Shown here: piece after piece, positions 35,952-45,415 of the stretch
Position numbering within the stretch: the stretch's first letter is position 1
Layout: each line of letters begins with the position of its first letter
From: Mycolicibacterium arabiense
GTDB taxonomy: Bacteria > Actinomycetota > Actinomycetes > Mycobacteriales > Mycobacteriaceae
Assembly: GCF_010731815.2 (NCBI RefSeq)
Contig: NZ_AP022592.1
Location: 62,001 to 126,000, forward strand
DNA length: 64,000 bases
Direction: 5' to 3'
The notes under the pieces: model-generated
What the model saw: only the letters and a program-made list of their open reading frames with translations
Databases searched by the model: none
What the model was told of the DNA's origin: nothing
Made by a program: the position numbers and the translations under genes

Positions 35952-35965
35952 TATGAAAGCTGGTT

Positions 35966-37345
35966 ATGGACGTTTCCTCGACCTCACTGGACCTGACCCC
36001 GCTGGAGTCGGTGCTTCCCGAGGGCTGCCTGATCACCGATCCCGCTCGGACGGACAAGTACCGTTGGGATCGCGCGCTCGACCCCAACGCCGGTGTTCCG
36101 ATGGCCGTCGTACGCGCGACGTGCACTGCTGACGTGCAGGCGGCGGTCTCATTCGCGGCGGCCCGTGGAATCGCTGTGGTGCCACGCGGCGCCGGCACAG
36201 GATTGTCCGGCGGAGCGTCCGCTGTAACCGACTGCATCGTCATATGTACCGAGCGGATGCGTTCGATTGAGATCGACCCTCTCACGCGAACAGCAGTCGT
36301 AGAGCCCGGCTTGCTCAACGCCGAAGTCAAGCGCGCCGTAGCTGCCCACGGGTTGTGGTACCCGCCGGACCCATCGTCGTACGAGATCTGCTCCATCGGC
36401 GGAAATGTCGCGACCAACGCTGGCGGGCTGTGCTGTGTCAAGTACGGAGTAACCACTGATTACGTGCTCGGCATGACGGTGGTGCTGGCCGACGGATCAG
36501 CAGTCAAACTGGGTGGAAAACGAATCAAAGATGTTGCAGGCCTGCCTCTTCTGAAGCTATTTGTCGGATCAGAAGGCACCCTGGGCATTGTCACCGAAGT
36601 GATCCTGCGGCTTCTGCCCGCTCCGCGGACACCCACCACCCTGGTTGCTACATTCGCATCCCTCGACGACGCCACCCGCGCGGTCCTCGAGGTCACACAG
36701 TCGATGCGCCCGTCGATGCTCGAGTTCATGGACAACGTGTCGATCAACGCGGTCGAGGACGTCACCAAAATGGGTCTCGATCGTTCGGCGGAGGCGCTGT
36801 TGGTGGCCCAATCCGACGAAGCCGATTCCACCGCGGCAGCCGAGATCATCCGCATCGAGTCGCTGTGCGAGGCGAACAATGCGGCCGAAGTTCTGGTGGC
36901 TCCCGACGCCGAAACCGGTGAAGCGTTCGTGGCGGCAAGGCGGATGGCGATTCCAGCGGTCGAACGCCGAGGAACCCTTCTCCTTGAAGATGTCGGCGTC
37001 CCGGTTCCGCACCTGGGTGGCCTCGTCCGGGGGATCGCTGACATATCGCGCGCTAACGATGTCGAGATCGCGGTGATCGCGCATGCTGGCGACGGGAACA
37101 CTCATCCGCTCATAGTCTTCGATCCCATGGATGCCGACCAGGGTAGGCGTGCGCAGGCCGCCTACGGTGAGATCATGACCCTGGCGATCGGACTGGGCGG
37201 AACCATCACCGGCGAGCACGGGGTCGGGCGTCTCAAAAGGCCGTGGCTGGGTGCGAACATCGGCGATGACGCCCTTGCCCTCAACCGTCGTATCAAGCAG
37301 GCGCTTGACCCAGCCGGGATTCTGAATCCGGGAAGCGGATTGTAG
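35966..37345 (+). CDS. glcD: FAD-linked 2-hydroxy-acid oxidase/dehydrogenase, GlcD-like
   Basis: The 459-residue enzyme has a PCMH-type FAD domain (VVPRGAGTGLSGGA, SSYEICSIGGNVATNAGGLCCVKYG, LFVGSEGTLGIVTEV) and a C-terminal FAD-oxidase domain with AHAGDGNTHPLIVFD and GTITGEHGVGRLK. It is the size of GlcD, which oxidises glycolate to glyoxylate. No GlcE or GlcF genes follow, so it is either a stand-alone glycolate/D-lactate dehydrogenase or works with partners elsewhere. Its product would feed glcB. The gene symbol reflects the context and could be wrong for the exact hydroxy acid. Confidence 0.8.
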   Translation: MDVSSTSLDLTPLESVLPEGCLITDPARTDKYRWDRALDPNAGVPMAVVRATCTADVQAAVSFAAARGIAVVPRGAGTGLSGGASAVTDCIVICTERMRSIEIDPLTRTAVVEPGLLNAEVKRAVAAHGLWYPPDPSSYEICSIGGNVATNAGGLCCVKYGVTTDYVLGMTVVLADGSAVKLGGKRIKDVAGLPLLKLFVGSEGTLGIVTEVILRLLPAPRTPTTLVATFASLDDATRAVLEVTQSMRPSMLEFMDNVSINAVEDVTKMGLDRSAEALLVAQSDEADSTAAAEIIRIESLCEANNAAEVLVAPDAETGEAFVAARRMAIPAVERRGTLLLEDVGVPVPHLGGLVRGIADISRANDVEIAVIAHAGDGNTHPLIVFDPMDADQGRRAQAAYGEIMTLAIGLGGTITGEHGVGRLKRPWLGANIGDDALALNRRIKQALDPAGILNPGSGL

Positions 37346-37439
37346 GGCCCGCACCGTCACCGATTGAGGCCGACTCCAGCAGTACCCTGTCTGCGGCGAG
37401 TCGGTGCAGCCGTCGCGTGACACGGTGCGCGAGATTTCG

Positions 37440-37830
37440 ATCACCGCGCGAGCCCAGGCTCAGCGACGGTGGACATCTCGACGAATCGGGCGTACCCGTC
37501 GATGCCGGCGATCACCATGCACTCACGGCCGTCGACCAGCAAGACCCCGCCCGTGATGACGATCTACCAAAGCTGCATCGGGGCGTCGAGCTTCCAGCGC
37601 CGGCACTGCGTTTGTGGTTCTGCTGCTGGGCGGCGACAAGGCCGTGCCGTACCAGCATCCGGTACACACTCGACCGCGAGGGCGGCGCGTCCACCCCGCG
37701 CAGTGCCAGCTCGTGGGCGATGCGTTGGGCGCCCCAGCGCGGATAGGTCAGGCGCAGTTCGCAGACCGGCGCCACCACCGTCGGGGGTGTAGCGGTTTCG
37801 GTTGTCTCGACGAGGTGGAGATTGATGGTG
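37440..37830 (-). pseudogene. IS481-family transposase fragment
   Basis: The minus strand encodes VCELRLTYPRWGAQRIAHEL and PSRSSVYRMLVRHGLV, the HTH region of IS481-like transposases. After a frame change it reads APMQLW, a TAG stop, and then GGVLLVDGRECMVIAGIDGY, the start of the integrase core. The rest, with the catalytic residues, is absent. The element is dead and no terminal repeats were found. Confidence 0.75.
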
Positions 37831-37857
37831 TGCGCTATCTCGGTGGCGAGCGGCCGA

Positions 37858-38673
37858 CTAGCTCGTGAGCTTGCTCATCTTGCGGAGCTGCCTGTCGAAC
37901 ACCCCGGAAGGCGCGAAGCGGCGAAAGGCGCCGATGCGTGGAGCGAGGGCACCGGCGGCGTAGCGCAGCTTGGGGTTTTTGTCGGTTGCGGCCGCCACGA
38001 CCACTTTGGCGACCACCGCGGGATCCTCACCGTTGGCAACCGAATCCGCGAGCAACTGCTCGGCCGCCCGGCGTCGTTCGGCATAGACCTGCACCGGCGC
38101 GTCGGGCTTCACACTGTTCACGTCGATCCCGGTCTTGATCCACGAGGGCTCAATCAGAAGGACCCGCACACCGTGCTCGCGCACCTCGTGATCCAGCGAC
38201 TCCGAATAACCTTCGACCGCGTGTTTCGAGGCCGAATAGATCGCCATGTACGGCATGGGCACCAGACCGCCGACCGAGGAGATGTTGATGATGCGGCCGT
38301 GGCCTCGGGATCGCATGTGCGGCAGAACGGCCTTGGTCATGCGAATGAGCCCGAAGACGTTGATGTCGAAAACGCCCTGGTCGTTGGAGACCGAGCTGTC
38401 CTCAGCCGCGCCGATGAAGCCCACGCCGGCGTTGTTAACCAAGACGTCGATTCGCCCGAACCGCCCGATGACCTGCTCGACAGCGGCGGCGACCGATTCG
38501 TCGTCGGCCACGTCGAGATCGAGCAACGTCACGCCGGGCGGAGGTGTGATGCCCGACGTGCGGCGGCTAGTGCCCACCACCTCGTAGCCCGCGTCACGCA
38601 GCGCTAGGCCGACCGAACTGCCGATACCGGATGCGCCGCCCGTGACGAGGGCGACCGGCCTGATTGTTGTCAC
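37858..38673 (-). CDS. Short-chain dehydrogenase/reductase
   Basis: It starts at a GTG (38673) with GAGAGGG upstream. The 271-residue protein is a classical SDR: VTGGASGIGSSVG, NNAGVGF, the catalytic Ser in INISSVGG, and YSASKHAVEGYSESL (YxxxK). The Lys-rich C-terminus (KMSKLTS) may be a membrane-contact tail. It lies downstream of an MFS gene on the same strand, with a gap of about 50 bases. The substrate is unknown. Confidence 0.9.
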   Translation of the reverse strand: MTTIRPVALVTGGASGIGSSVGLALRDAGYEVVGTSRRTSGITPPPGVTLLDLDVADDESVAAAVEQVIGRFGRIDVLVNNAGVGFIGAAEDSSVSNDQGVFDINVFGLIRMTKAVLPHMRSRGHGRIINISSVGGLVPMPYMAIYSASKHAVEGYSESLDHEVREHGVRVLLIEPSWIKTGIDVNSVKPDAPVQVYAERRRAAEQLLADSVANGEDPAVVAKVVVAAATDKNPKLRYAAGALAPRIGAFRRFAPSGVFDRQLRKMSKLTS

Positions 38674-38725
38674 GTGTGAACCCTCTCGATTCGGAGATCG
38701 GTACGGACCGACCGGATACTGACTG

Positions 38726-40107
38726 TCACCGATCCAACGAGACCGACGTGGTCTCACGCCTCACCAGTTGAGCGACGAGGGTCACCGCCGCGGTGACCAC
38801 CAGGTACAGACCCACCTCGCCGACCCGTGGTGTGCGGTCAACCACGTCGCGATGAACGGCGCGACCGCAGCACCCAGGATGCTGGCGAGATTGAACGACA
38901 CACCGGAGCCGGTGTACCTGACGTTCGTCGGGAACATCTCGGGGAGAACCGCGCCCAACGGCCCGTAGGCCAATCCCACGAGTGCCATCCCGAGGATGAG
39001 GAACGTCAGGGTGAGCGTGGACGAGGATCGCGCGGGGTCCAGGAAGAAGCCGAAGCTCGTACCGTAGGCGATGGCGACGCTGGTGCACAACAGGATCGGG
39101 CGGCGGCCGAAGCGATCGATCAGCCTGCCGGCCAACGGAACTGCCGCCGCGAAGAACAGCACGGCGATCAACTGCAGCCGAAGGAAGTCCACGAACCCGA
39201 ACCCCAAGCCGTGCTGGGTGGACTTGGCGGTGCCGTAGCTGAGCGTCCACGTCGTCACCACGTAGAAGATCGTGAACGTGGACACGACGGCGAACGTACC
39301 CACCACCACCTCGTACCCGTTCCGGCTCAGCAACCGCGCCTTCGGTGTGCGCACCGCATCGCCACGGCTGGCGGATCGGGCGAACACCGGAGTCTCTGTC
39401 AGGCGCAGCCGAACGTAGAGCCCGACCGCCACCATCGCCGCACTGAGCAGAAACGGGATGCGCCAGGCCCAGCTGAGCAACGCCTCGCTGGACGACACCG
39501 AGAGCAGGACAAGGAGCGATCCGTTGGCGAGCAGGAAACCCGCCGGCGCGCCCAGCTGTGGCCACATCGCGGCCCAACCGCGGTGGCGCTGCGGTGCGGA
39601 TTCGATCGCCAGCAGCGCGGCGCCGCTCCATTCGCCGCCCAACGCCAGACCCTGGGTGAACCTCAATGTCGCCAACAGGATCGGCGCCACGACACCAACC
39701 TGAGCGTAGGTCGGTAGCAGCCCGATCCCGAACGTGGCCGCACCCATCAGGAGCAGCGACGCCACCAGCGTGGACTTGCGACCGATCCGGTCGCCGAAGT
39801 GCCCGAAGACGACCGAACCGACTGGTCGCGCCACGAATGCCAATCCGAACGTGGCCAGCGACGCCAGCAGCGCCGTCGTCGAGTCGCCGGTGGGAAAGAA
39901 CACCTGGGGGAAGACCAGGACCGACGCCGTGGCGTAGACGTAGAAATCGTAGAACTCGATGGTAGTGCCGATCATCGAGGCCGCAGCGATACGCGCTGGC
40001 CGAGTCTCCGCGACAGTCGTCACCGGCGATCCAGTTCCGTCTCGGGCATCGGTGTCGCCAAGTACGCCCACGGATTGGGTACGCCCAATACTGTTCGCAC
40101 AGTTCAT
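38726..40107 (-). CDS. MFS transporter, metabolite:H+ symporter type, frameshifted at the 3' end
   Basis: The ATG at 40107 has AAGGAGG at ideal spacing. Twelve-helix MHS features are present: MIGTTIEFYDFYVYATASVL, GHFGDRIGRKSTL, FTQGLALGGEWSGAALLAIE and GRLIDRFGRRPILL. The frame that carries the protein ends at 38782 with WVCTWWSPRR. From about 38825 another frame encodes the expected last helix (VGLYLVVTAAVTLVAQLV) down to 38726. A one-base indel therefore removes the last helix unless it is a sequencing error. Related carriers import aromatic or dicarboxylic acids. Confidence 0.75.
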
Positions 40108-40190
40108 TCTGTCCTCCTTGCGAGGTCGTAGCGCCATTACCTTCTACCGTGCTGGCCCAACCGCGACCGAGGTTGCGGGCCAATTGTCGA

Positions 40191-40748
40191 TCAAGGCTGC
40201 TTCAGCGCTTCGATGTCGAGTGTGATGGTTACCTTGTCCCCCAGGACCACACCGCCGGTGTCGAGCGGCGTATCCGTGCCGACGCCGAAGTCTCTGCGGC
40301 TCAGTACCGCTGACGCGGAGAAGCCGGCGACTTCCCCGTGCCCCATGCCGGGGTTGGTGCCGTTGAACTCGAGCTTCAGATCCACCAGCTTGGTGACGCC
40401 CCGCAAAGTGAAGTCCCCGCTGACGACGCAGTCGTTGCCGTCGGCACGCACCCGGGTCGACACGAACGTCGCGGTAGGGAACTGGGCGGCGTCGAAGTAG
40501 TCCGGGGATTTGAGGTGCTCGTCGCGGGTCTCGTTGCCGGTGTCGATGGAATCGATCGCGATCTCGGCGGCGACAGACTGCGCGCCATCCTCAGCGATAA
40601 CGATCGCACCGTTGATTTCCACGAAGCGCCCGCGGACCGTGGTGACCATGAGGTGGCGGACGGAGAAGCCGACCGACGAATGCAGGGCATCGATCACCCA
40701 GCTGCCTGCCGTCAGATCGGTGGGTTCAGCTGCAGGGGCTGATGTCAC
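40191..40748 (-). CDS. YceI-family protein
   Basis: The 185-residue product starts at a GTG after GGAGACG. It shows the YceI lipocalin-like barrel: AGSWVIDALHSSVGFSVRHL, GRFVEINGAIVI, TGNETRDEHLKSPDYFD, GDFTLRGVTKLVDL and SRRDFGVG. No signal peptide is present, so it is cytoplasmic, unlike many proteobacterial members. Members bind isoprenoid-like or other hydrophobic ligands. It is upstream of the MFS gene on the same strand and divergent from an alpha/beta hydrolase gene. Confidence 0.9.
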   Translation of the reverse strand: MTSAPAAEPTDLTAGSWVIDALHSSVGFSVRHLMVTTVRGRFVEINGAIVIAEDGAQSVAAEIAIDSIDTGNETRDEHLKSPDYFDAAQFPTATFVSTRVRADGNDCVVSGDFTLRGVTKLVDLKLEFNGTNPGMGHGEVAGFSASAVLSRRDFGVGTDTPLDTGGVVLGDKVTITLDIEALKQP

Positions 40749-40972
40749 GGGGCGTCTCCTCGGATCGGGCGTTTCGGTTCATTTGGGCTGCACCAGGATG
40801 ACGATGGAGCCGGCCGTGGCCCAACAACCGCTGCGAATGGAGGTGGTGCGAACGACGAATGCGCCGTCTCGGTCGGTGGGGTGACGGTCTGGTGATCGGC
40901 GCGATCTCCCGTCGATTGGCGATATTCATACCGCGAACTCCACCACTACCGATCTCGACCTAGTCTTCAGCC

Positions 40973-41698
40973 ATGCCCGAATACATACTCGTTCACGGCA
41001 ATTGGCACGATGGCTCTGCCTGGAACGGTGTCTCCGCCGCACTGCACGACCGCGGCCATCATTCGTTTGCGCCCACCCTGCCCGGCCGCGGCGACGGGGC
41101 GCCGAAGCAGACGACGTACGCGGAGTGCGCGCAATCCGTCGTAGACGTCGTCATGGCGGAAGGACTCACCGACGTCGTCCTAGTAGGCCACAGCAATGGA
41201 GCCGTCGTCAGCAGCAAGGTCGCCGAGGCGATTCCCGAGCGCATCCGGTGGCTGACCTTCGTCTCCGGAGTCGTACTGGAGGACGGTCAGTGCCTACTCG
41301 ACGCGGCACCGCCCCCCTACCGGCCGATGTTCGACCAGCTCGCGGCTGAATCGCCCGATCACACCGTGACGATCCCCTTTGACATGTGGTGCAACAACTT
41401 CATCAACGACGCCGCTCCGGACCTCGCCCGCTCGACGTACGAAGAGCTGTGCGCCGAGGGCTATGACCTGATGACGGAGCCGGTCGATCTGAAGCGGTTC
41501 CCGTCACTCGACATTCCGATTAGCTACATCAACCTCGCGGATGACGTTGTCTTCCCCAGTGAATGGGCTTGGCACCCACGGCTCACCAGTAAACTGCCGT
41601 TCCGTCGCATCATCGAAATGCCCGGAAGCCACGAGGTCATGTACACCAACCCGGAGGGTCTGGCCCGAACCATCATCGAGGCGAGCGAAGGGCCGTGA
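40973..41698 (+). CDS. Alpha/beta hydrolase
   Basis: The 241-residue protein has a short alpha/beta hydrolase core: oxyanion segment ILVHGNWHDGSAWN, nucleophile elbow VVLVGHSNGAVVS (Ser), and a catalytic His near MPGSHEVMYTNP. It is similar in size to plant MES/HNL-like esterases and bacterial relatives. The acid is probably the Asp in INLADDVVFPSE. Substrate unknown. It diverges from the YceI gene. Confidence 0.85.
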   Translation: MPEYILVHGNWHDGSAWNGVSAALHDRGHHSFAPTLPGRGDGAPKQTTYAECAQSVVDVVMAEGLTDVVLVGHSNGAVVSSKVAEAIPERIRWLTFVSGVVLEDGQCLLDAAPPPYRPMFDQLAAESPDHTVTIPFDMWCNNFINDAAPDLARSTYEELCAEGYDLMTEPVDLKRFPSLDIPISYINLADDVVFPSEWAWHPRLTSKLPFRRIIEMPGSHEVMYTNPEGLARTIIEASEGP

Positions 41699-41969
41699 CC
41701 TTCGCTTCGCCGCTATCTCCCGATCCGCGGAGCCTGCGTGCAGCGCCGCGCGGCTTCCAACGGCGCCGAGCCCAGTGATCGTTCGGTGGACGAAGGCTAT
41801 TCGCGTATCAGGACAGCTCGAGCCCGCGATCGCCACGCGCGGCGAGCCGCTCGGCGATACGGACGCCCGCGAAGGCGCGTACGGATCGACTCACCACGTG
41901 CTCGTCGGTCATCTACATCTGTTCGCGCAGTTGCATGAAGCATGACGTGCCACCTGTACAGAGAAAATC

Positions 41970-42410
41970 GTGCCATCGACACGATCGACCAGCTTCCTGC
42001 TTATGCTCGCCCGGTGCGAGCAGGGCATCACCGACTTGCTGCGCCCGACACTCAATGAGGTTGGTATCAGCCTCGAACAGTGGCGAGTGATTGGGACACT
42101 GCGCCAAGTCGAGTACATGTCCATGACTACTTTGTCCGAATTGTCGGCAGTCCCGGCGAGTTCTCTGACACGACACGTCGATCAGCTCATCGACATGGGC
42201 GCTGCGTTGCGCCAGGTGGATCCTGCCGATCGGCGGAAAGTCGTTGTTGCCCTTACCAAGCAAGGATGGCGGTTCGAAGACAAGTGTGCCGAAGCCGAAG
42301 CGGAGAATCTCGCCAAGGCGATGACGCCTTCTGGAAACACCGCCAAGAATCTGGCCGAACTGATCGACTTCGTTGGAGAGGCAGTAGCTGACCAGCGGCG
42401 CTCCCCCTAG
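41970..42410 (+). CDS. MarR-family transcriptional regulator
   Basis: The 146-residue winged-helix protein starts at a GTG. It has the MarR pattern: GISLEQWRVIGTLRQV, LSAVPASSLTRHVDQLID, and the wing VDPADRRKVVVALTKQG. Such dimers usually repress neighbouring transport or detoxification genes and release DNA on binding a phenolic ligand. The likely targets are itself and the adjacent hydrolase, but no palindrome was identified. Confidence 0.9.
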   Translation: MPSTRSTSFLLMLARCEQGITDLLRPTLNEVGISLEQWRVIGTLRQVEYMSMTTLSELSAVPASSLTRHVDQLIDMGAALRQVDPADRRKVVVALTKQGWRFEDKCAEAEAENLAKAMTPSGNTAKNLAELIDFVGEAVADQRRSP

Positions 42411-42516
42411 AGCCGACGTGGGCCGATTCCCACAGCGCCCACGATTGTCCCGATGGTGCCCTTCAGACGATTGACGAAACACCGGGGCAGATCACTGATT
42501 CGCAACGTGCACGCGC

Positions 42517-44187
42517 TCACGCCACGTCAACGGGAACGTCGTGCAGCCGGATGGCATCGTCTTCGCCATAGTGGGCGTCGACACCGGTGTAGTACCAGCA
42601 ACGCTCGGTGAACCGTCGCCAATAGGTGTAGATGAATCGGTCGTCGTCGCCCCAGATCCCTCGTGCCATGGACGGCCACGGCCGGTCCATGACCAGATGT
42701 CCGTTCTCTCCCGGTACGACCAGGTCGGCTTCATCATCGACGATGTGCGCACTGATGCCGGGCAGCGGGCTCATCGATGAGCCCGCCGAGCATGCGGACG
42801 CACCCGGCAGCGGGGCGACGACTATCGTCCCCGTTTCCTCCTGCCACCAGGTGACTGCGACAGGGCATCGCTCACCGCCGAGAATGTCGCGGCACCAGCG
42901 GCGTGCGGGCTCGCTGTGAGGTTCACCCAATGTGCCGACCAGACGCAAGGAGGTAAGAGAGCTGGCAGCAATGGCTCTCGGCTCCGACCCGACAAATGTG
43001 CGGACGGCGTTCGGCGCCACGTAGTAGGTCGTCACGCCGTAGTCCGCGATGATCCGGACGTGTCGACGTTCATCGAGGAGGTCCGCGCCGCCCTCGTAGA
43101 TCACCGATGTCGCACCAGCGGAGAGCGGGCCGTACACCTGATAGGTGTGCCCCGCGATCGTGGCGAGTTCGGTGTCGCACCAGAAGACGTCCGCGTCCTC
43201 CTCTTGGCCGAAGACGAAACGGAAGGTATACCGGGCTTGAGTGAGGTATCCGCCTGAGGTGTGCACGATGCCACGCGGCTTGCCCTCTGCGAACGACGGG
43301 TAGAACAGGAACAGCGGATGCTCCGCGTCGAACGAACCAGGGTCGTGATGTTCTCCGGCCGACCCCACGGCGTCGTGCCACCAGACATCGCGGTTGTCCA
43401 CCCACGTCGATTCGACACTGTCACCCGTGCGACGGACCACGACGATCCGCTCCACGGAAGCGCGGGGTGCGTCGCCATGAGCGAGTGCCTCGTCGAGGAC
43501 TCCTTTCAACGGCATCGCGACTCCTCCTCGAAAATGACCGTCTGCGGTGATCACCAGCCTTGCTCGTGAGTCGTCCAACAACAGTCGCGTGGTCGCTGCG
43601 GATGAGGCGGCATCAACGAGCACGTGAACGAGACCGAGTCGGGCGCAGGCGAGCATGGCGACGACGGCCTCCGGGATCATCGGCATGCAGATGGCGACTC
43701 GGTCTCCCGCCCGAAGCCCGATTCCGTCAAGATAATTCGCGGCCTTGCCGACCTCGCTCAGCAATTGGCCGTAGGTGATGTCACGACGATCACCGTGCTC
43801 GCCAACCCAGTGGATCGCGACCCGGCCACCCTTACCTGCGGCTACGTGACGATCCACGCAGTTGACTGTCACGTTGAGTGTGCCGCCCACGAACCATTGG
43901 GCGAACGGCGCCTTCGACCAGTCGAGCACCTCACTGAAATCGGTGGTCCACAACAGTTCACGAGCTCGCTTAGCCCAGAAGTCCATGCGATCGTTGGCGG
44001 CGTCCTCCCAGAGTTGACGCCGCGAGGCGGGGCGTGAAGGCACGTCGGTGAGCCGCTCGCGCACCTTCTGTGCGCGCCGCCGCGTTTCACCGGAGACAGC
44101 ACGCCGAACGCTGAGCCTGCGGGACCGTCCTTGACTCACCCCGGCCGCCGCCGCGACGTCGCTGGTGACCACACAACCTGTACGCAT
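42517..44187 (-). CDS. Chimeric protein: LacI-type HTH remnant joined to a truncated acetyl-CoA-synthetase-like domain
   Basis: The ATG at 44187 opens a 556-residue frame. Residues 5-45 (VTSDVAAAAGVSQGRSRRLS, then AVSGETRRRAQ) resemble a degenerate LacI DNA-binding head. From about residue 70 it is acetyl-CoA-synthetase-like: DWSKAPFAQWFVGGTLNVTV, AICMPMIPEAVVAMLACARL, GKPRGIVHTSGGYL, TWWQEETGTIV and GYWSRF-like TYWRRF. The phosphate-binding loop is unusual (YPSFAEGKPRG where YTSGSTGKPKG is expected). The protein ends right after the D-motif region, so the C-terminal domain with the catalytic Lys is missing. Normal adenylation/thioesterification seems impossible. It is best read as a rearranged gene, possibly a pseudogene. 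Confidence 0.7.
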   Translation of the reverse strand: MRTGCVVTSDVAAAAGVSQGRSRRLSVRRAVSGETRRRAQKVRERLTDVPSRPASRRQLWEDAANDRMDFWAKRARELLWTTDFSEVLDWSKAPFAQWFVGGTLNVTVNCVDRHVAAGKGGRVAIHWVGEHGDRRDITYGQLLSEVGKAANYLDGIGLRAGDRVAICMPMIPEAVVAMLACARLGLVHVLVDAASSAATTRLLLDDSRARLVITADGHFRGGVAMPLKGVLDEALAHGDAPRASVERIVVVRRTGDSVESTWVDNRDVWWHDAVGSAGEHHDPGSFDAEHPLFLFYPSFAEGKPRGIVHTSGGYLTQARYTFRFVFGQEEDADVFWCDTELATIAGHTYQVYGPLSAGATSVIYEGGADLLDERRHVRIIADYGVTTYYVAPNAVRTFVGSEPRAIAASSLTSLRLVGTLGEPHSEPARRWCRDILGGERCPVAVTWWQEETGTIVVAPLPGASACSAGSSMSPLPGISAHIVDDEADLVVPGENGHLVMDRPWPSMARGIWGDDDRFIYTYWRRFTERCWYYTGVDAHYGEDDAIRLHDVPVDVA

Positions 44188-44203
44188 CGTCGCTCCGCCC
44201 ATG

Positions 44204-44215
44204 CAAATCGATTTG
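44204..44215. promoter_or_regulatory. LacI-type operator CAAATCGATTTG
   Basis: A perfect 12-base palindrome with the central CG typical of LacI-family operators (extended TGCAAATCGATTTGTA). It lies 17 bases before the ATG of the LacI-headed chimera and on the upstream side of the nucleoside hydrolase gene. Confidence 0.65.
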
Positions 44216-44270
44216 TAACAATGGCCTCCTGATGCTGCGCCGCTGCTCTCCGGGGTGTCAATGGGGCAAC

Positions 44271-44308
44271 CGATGCAAAGTCCACCAAAGGTTTTGCATC
44301 GTTTTGCA
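44271..44308. promoter_or_regulatory. Inverted and direct TTTTGCAT repeats upstream of the nucleoside hydrolase gene
   Basis: CGATGCAAA (44271-44279) faces TTTTGCATCG (44291-44300), and TTTTGCAT recurs at 44301-44308. The elements share TGCAAA with the palindrome at 44204-44215. They may form a multi-site operator for a regulator of the hydrolase gene. Confidence 0.5.
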
Positions 44309-44377
44309 TACCTCGGGCGGGGGCGCCCCCGCGGAATCTCCTGCACAATCGTCCTCGGCGTGAACCTGAGGAGTCGC

Positions 44378-45415
44378 ATGCTGGAACCGGCACCGGGCGC
44401 GGATACGCGATGGGTGGTGGTGGACACCGACACGGGACTGGACGATGCGCACGCCCTGCTGTACCTCCTGGCCCAACCGGACATCGAAATAAAAGGCGTT
44501 ACAGCAGTGTTCGGCAATACCACGGTGCGTCAGGCTGCGCGTAACGCCGCGACCGTGCTGGAGGTCGCCGGTCGCACCGACGTGCCCGTCTACCTCGGCG
44601 CCGCCGGACCACTGCAGGGCGACGCGGTCATCGACACCGTCTGGCACGGCGAGGACGGCCTAGGCGATCGCGGCCTGTCCACGTCCATTCCCCACATCCA
44701 GGCGGAGTCCGCTGCCGACTTCCTGGTCCGAATCGCCAACGCCCATCCACAACGCGTGGACCTTCTCGCCATCGGACCACTGACCAACCTCGCACTCGCC
44801 CTCGAACTCGACCCCGAGATCCTCTGCAAATTGCGTTCGGTGGTCATCATGGGCGGCGGCGGCCCGTATCCCCCACCCGGTGGCCTCACCCTGACCGACT
44901 CGAACTCCAACCACGACCGGATCGCGGCCCAAAACGTCTACACCGCTCCGAACATCGAGAACGTCGTCATGGTTGGCGTGAACGTCACCCTCAGAGCGCT
45001 GCTGGACGAAGACGCCTACGATCGGCTGCGACGCCAGCCCGGGCCGTGGGCCACCTTCGCCGCCGCGGTACTCGACGCCTCCAACGGTACGTATCAATAC
45101 CTTTGGGGACGTCGCGTTTCAGCCGCGCACGACGGGCTCGCGGCCGTGATCCTCCACCGTCCGAATCTGGTGACGAAATGGGTGGAGGGCCCCGTAACCT
45201 TCACGGCCACGGCTGGATCCTTCGCGGTGCAAGTGGCTCGCACCTACCACGGCGATCCTCTGACGTTCGATACCGATAGCGGACCTACGATCCGCGCTGC
45301 CACGGGCTTCGATGAGGAGGAGTTCTCGCGGTCATTCCTCCGGGCTCTGATGCGCCGAGATTCGTTTGGCGTCGATGACGAGCATGCGCCCCCCGCAATG
45401 AACGACAGTGGTTGA
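44378..45415 (+). CDS. Nucleoside hydrolase (inosine-uridine preferring type)
   Basis: The ATG at 44378 follows GAGGAG. The 345-residue protein has the Ca2+-binding signature WVVVDTDTGLDDAHALLYL, FGNTTVRQAARN, LLAIGPLTNLALALE, VIMGGGGPYPPPGG (loop before NSNHDR) and HDGLAAVIL near the C-terminus. It cleaves the N-glycosidic bond of ribonucleosides for salvage or catabolism. The upstream region has LacI-type palindromes, and such genes are often LacI-controlled, in keeping with the LacI-head remnant next door. Confidence 0.9.
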   Translation: MLEPAPGADTRWVVVDTDTGLDDAHALLYLLAQPDIEIKGVTAVFGNTTVRQAARNAATVLEVAGRTDVPVYLGAAGPLQGDAVIDTVWHGEDGLGDRGLSTSIPHIQAESAADFLVRIANAHPQRVDLLAIGPLTNLALALELDPEILCKLRSVVIMGGGGPYPPPGGLTLTDSNSNHDRIAAQNVYTAPNIENVVMVGVNVTLRALLDEDAYDRLRRQPGPWATFAAAVLDASNGTYQYLWGRRVSAAHDGLAAVILHRPNLVTKWVEGPVTFTATAGSFAVQVARTYHGDPLTFDTDSGPTIRAATGFDEEEFSRSFLRALMRRDSFGVDDEHAPPAMNDSG

